A stretch of 64,000 nucleotides of DNA from Rhodospirillales bacterium (GTDB lineage Bacteria; Pseudomonadota; Alphaproteobacteria; ATCC43930; CGMCC-115725), in assembly GCA_028288725.1 (NCBI GenBank), contig JAQGIC010000079.1:1-64000 (forward strand), given 5' to 3'. The first letter of the stretch is position 1; each line of letters starts with the position of its first letter. Positions 62,404 through 64,000 of this stretch are shown here, piece by piece. The notes below the pieces were generated by a model. That model ran no database searches. It was given only the letters and a program-made list of their open reading frames with translations, and had not been told where the DNA came from. Made by a program: the position numbers and the translations under genes.

Positions 62404-63609
62404 TCAGCCGGCCGTCGCGGCGGGCTTGATCTCGCCCGGTTGCGGCGTGACCTTGGTACCGGGCCGGGCGCGCACCAGCCCGTCGATCACCACTCGGTCC
62501 TTCGCGTCGAGGCCGGAGCGGATAACCCTGAGCCCGTCGATCATGGGGCCGAGCCGAACCGGCTTCGGCACGACGGTGCCGTCCTCGGCCACGGTCAGGA
62601 TCAGCTTCGCGGACTGATCGGTCACCACCGATGCATCCGGCACCAGGATCGCCTGATAGGGCTCCGAGCCCGGGATGCGCATCCGGCCGAACTGACCCGG
62701 CGTCAGGAAGAAATTCGGGTTCGGGAAGATGCCGCGGGCGCGGATCGACCCGGCACTGCGATCGATCTGGTTATCGATGAAGTTCAGGGTACCCTCGCGG
62801 GTCCATTTCTGCTCGTCGGTCAGGCGCGCGAACACCGGCACGCCGGTGCCGCGGTTGGATTTCAGCCGCCCCTCGGCGACCGCGCGCTCATAGGACAGGA
62901 ACTGCGCCTCGCTCATGTCGAAATTCAGATAGATCGGATCGAGCGAGACGATCGTCGTCAGCAGCGTCGGCGTGCCGTTCGAGCCGCCGGCAACCAGATT
63001 GCCGATCGAAACCTGATGCAGGCTGATCCGGCCGGTGACCGGCGCGGTGATGTGGCTGAATTCCAGATCGAGCTGCGCCTGGCGGATGGCGGCCTTGCCG
63101 GCCTCGACCGATGCCGCGGCCGATTTCATGGTTTGCAGCCGCTGATCGTAAGTCGATTGCGCGACGAAATCCTTCTCGCGCAGCGTGGCCGCGCGCTGCA
63201 GTTCGCGATTGGCCAGGTCGAGCGTCGCCTCGGCCGTCGCGTGCTGCGCCTGCGCCTGCTGCAGCTCGATCTCGTAGGGCCTGGGATCGATGATGAACAG
63301 CAGGTCGCCTTTGTTGACGAGCTGGCCGTCGGTGAAATGAATCTCGGTCAGATAACCGGAAACGCGGGCGCGGATTTCGACGTAGTCCACCGCGGCGAAC
63401 TGCCCGGTATATTCGTCCCACTCCGTCACGGCTTTTTGTACCGGCGCGCTGACCGTCACCGGCGGCGGGGCCGGGGAGGCCGCCTGTGCCGCCGCGGGGC
63501 TGGTCGGGTGCCCGAGCAGGAAAGCCGCTCCGCCCGCGACCACGGCGCCCCCGGCGACAGCGAGCAGAAAACGGGACCAGCGACGAGGATGAGGCTTCTG
63601 GTTCGACAC
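62404..63609 (-). CDS. RND efflux periplasmic adaptor (MexE/AcrA-like)
   Basis: This 401-aa membrane-fusion protein serves the HAE1 pump. A basic N-terminus and hydrophobic anchor (residues about 10-32) precede the barrel-sandwich hybrid domain, with VEIRARVSGYLTEIHFTDGQ and FSHITAPVTGRISLHQVS. The alpha-hairpin lies between. The membrane-proximal part contains LTPGQFGRMRIPG. I chose GTG 63609, preceded by AAGGTGG at 6 nt, over an upstream TTG at 63630. The regulator of this operon is not in the window. The 113-bp upstream gap holds no recognised consensus. Confidence 0.9.
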   Translation of the reverse strand: MSNQKPHPRRWSRFLLAVAGGAVVAGGAAFLLGHPTSPAAAQAASPAPPPVTVSAPVQKAVTEWDEYTGQFAAVDYVEIRARVSGYLTEIHFTDGQLVNKGDLLFIIDPRPYEIELQQAQAQHATAEATLDLANRELQRAATLREKDFVAQSTYDQRLQTMKSAAASVEAGKAAIRQAQLDLEFSHITAPVTGRISLHQVSIGNLVAGGSNGTPTLLTTIVSLDPIYLNFDMSEAQFLSYERAVAEGRLKSNRGTGVPVFARLTDEQKWTREGTLNFIDNQIDRSAGSIRARGIFPNPNFFLTPGQFGRMRIPGSEPYQAILVPDASVVTDQSAKLILTVAEDGTVVPKPVRLGPMIDGLRVIRSGLDAKDRVVIDGLVRARPGTKVTPQPGEIKPAATAG

Positions 63610-63722
63610 GGGCGGCCACCTTTCGCGCAAGATCGGCGCGCCATCGAAAGGCTGCCGGGTACCTCAAATCCTGCCAGATCCAGCCTTTCGAGTCTTGTAC
63701 GGAACCACTTTCCCGGCCCCGG

Positions 63723-64000
63723 TCAGGGGACCAGCACAACCCGTCCCGGCGCGCCGGCAAGGACGCAGCGATAGGCCTCCTTCGCCCGCGTCAAAGGGTA
63801 TGCATCCTCCGGTGCCACCGGGAACGCCGCCAGCGCGCCGCTCTCGAATCCCGGCGTCAGAAGCGCCAGAATCTGGGCGCATTCGACATCGGTCAGCGCC
63901 AGGCTGTCGATGCCGACGTAGGTATGCGCGCCGCGGTAGAACGCGAAGATGTCGAACGGCACGGCGCGGTCGATCGTCGAAATCAGGATCTGCCGACCCT
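63723..64000 (-). CDS. Medium-chain dehydrogenase/zinc-type alcohol dehydrogenase-like, C-terminal fragment
   Basis: Only the last 92 or so codons are in the window. The frame continues open to the right edge with GRQILISTIDRAVPFDIFAF. YRGAHTYVGIDSLALTDVE and the closing EAYRCVLAGAPGRVVLVP match the C-terminus of quinone oxidoreductase-like MDR proteins, whose ends read A-x-x-GK-V-V-L. The catalytic domain is outside the window, so cofactor and substrate cannot be judged. It is on the same strand as the RND adaptor, 113 nt upstream of it. Confidence 0.8.
   Translation of the reverse strand, partial: GRQILISTIDRAVPFDIFAFYRGAHTYVGIDSLALTDVECAQILALLTPGFESGALAAFPVAPEDAYPLTRAKEAYRCVLAGAPGRVVLVP

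Overview
The window is GC-rich, tightly packed chromosomal DNA from an alphaproteobacterium. The pointers are flagellar regulators of the FlaF/FlbT type, a short-form phosphatidylserine decarboxylase next to pssA, HspQ, a DgcA-like enolase-superfamily protein and a sigma-54 flagellar promoter with a Caulobacter-like ftr palindrome. A Rhodospirillales-like bacterium is the best guess, but the order cannot be fixed from sequence reading alone. No rRNA, tRNA, CRISPR array, insertion sequence or prophage was seen.

Layout. (1) 1-9124, minus strand: a nine-gene operon that imports and degrades nucleosides, with a BMP-type binding protein, ATPase, two permeases, cdd, a trimeric purine nucleoside phosphorylase, deoC, deoA and deoB. 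Junctions overlap or are 1-10 nt. (2) 9277-12090: a secreted CHRD-domain protein, prfC (RF3) and a RelE/ParE-type toxin-antitoxin pair. (3) 12139-17504, minus strand: an AfuA/FbpA-type ABC importer, then pssA-psd for phosphatidylethanolamine synthesis. (4) 17749-24423: three genes encoding transglutaminase-DUF2126 putative amidoligase, circularly permuted ATP-grasp fused to alpha-E, and a second transglutaminase. This is a widespread but functionally obscure peptide-ligation module. A secreted S10 carboxypeptidase and a DgcA-like epimerase homologue with several altered active-site residues follow. (5) 27224-28449: a small lipoprotein, hspQ and a GNAT acetyltransferase.

(6) 28466-39244: flagellar and glycosylation locus. 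flbT is divergent from flgE-flgK-flgL, followed by pseB-pseC, flaF, a convergent formyltransferase-like gene, a small FlaG-like protein and flhB. A canonical sigma-54 promoter precedes flgE, with a perfect palindrome about 100 bp upstream of the predicted start of transcription. (7) 39280-42188: hrpB helicase and a small lipoprotein. (8) 42207-49854, minus strand: an MdtABC-type tripartite efflux operon without its outer-membrane channel. (9) 49983-56744: a CPA1 antiporter fused to a cyclic-nucleotide-binding domain, an aryl-CoA ligase, a tyrosine phosphatase, an LtnD-like dehydrogenase, an ArsC-like reductase and a small secreted Pro/Tyr-rich protein with a strong terminator. (10) 56972-64000: an orphan membrane histidine kinase, a second (HAE1) RND pump with its adaptor, and the C-terminal end of an alcohol dehydrogenase-like protein.

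The most interesting points are the 17.7-27.1 kb peptide-ligation neighbourhood, the altered DgcA homologue, the sigma-54/ftr-like control region of flgE, the possible N-formylated flagellar sugar pathway, a domain duplication in FlgK, and a hairpin that would sequester the ribosome-binding site of the orphan kinase.
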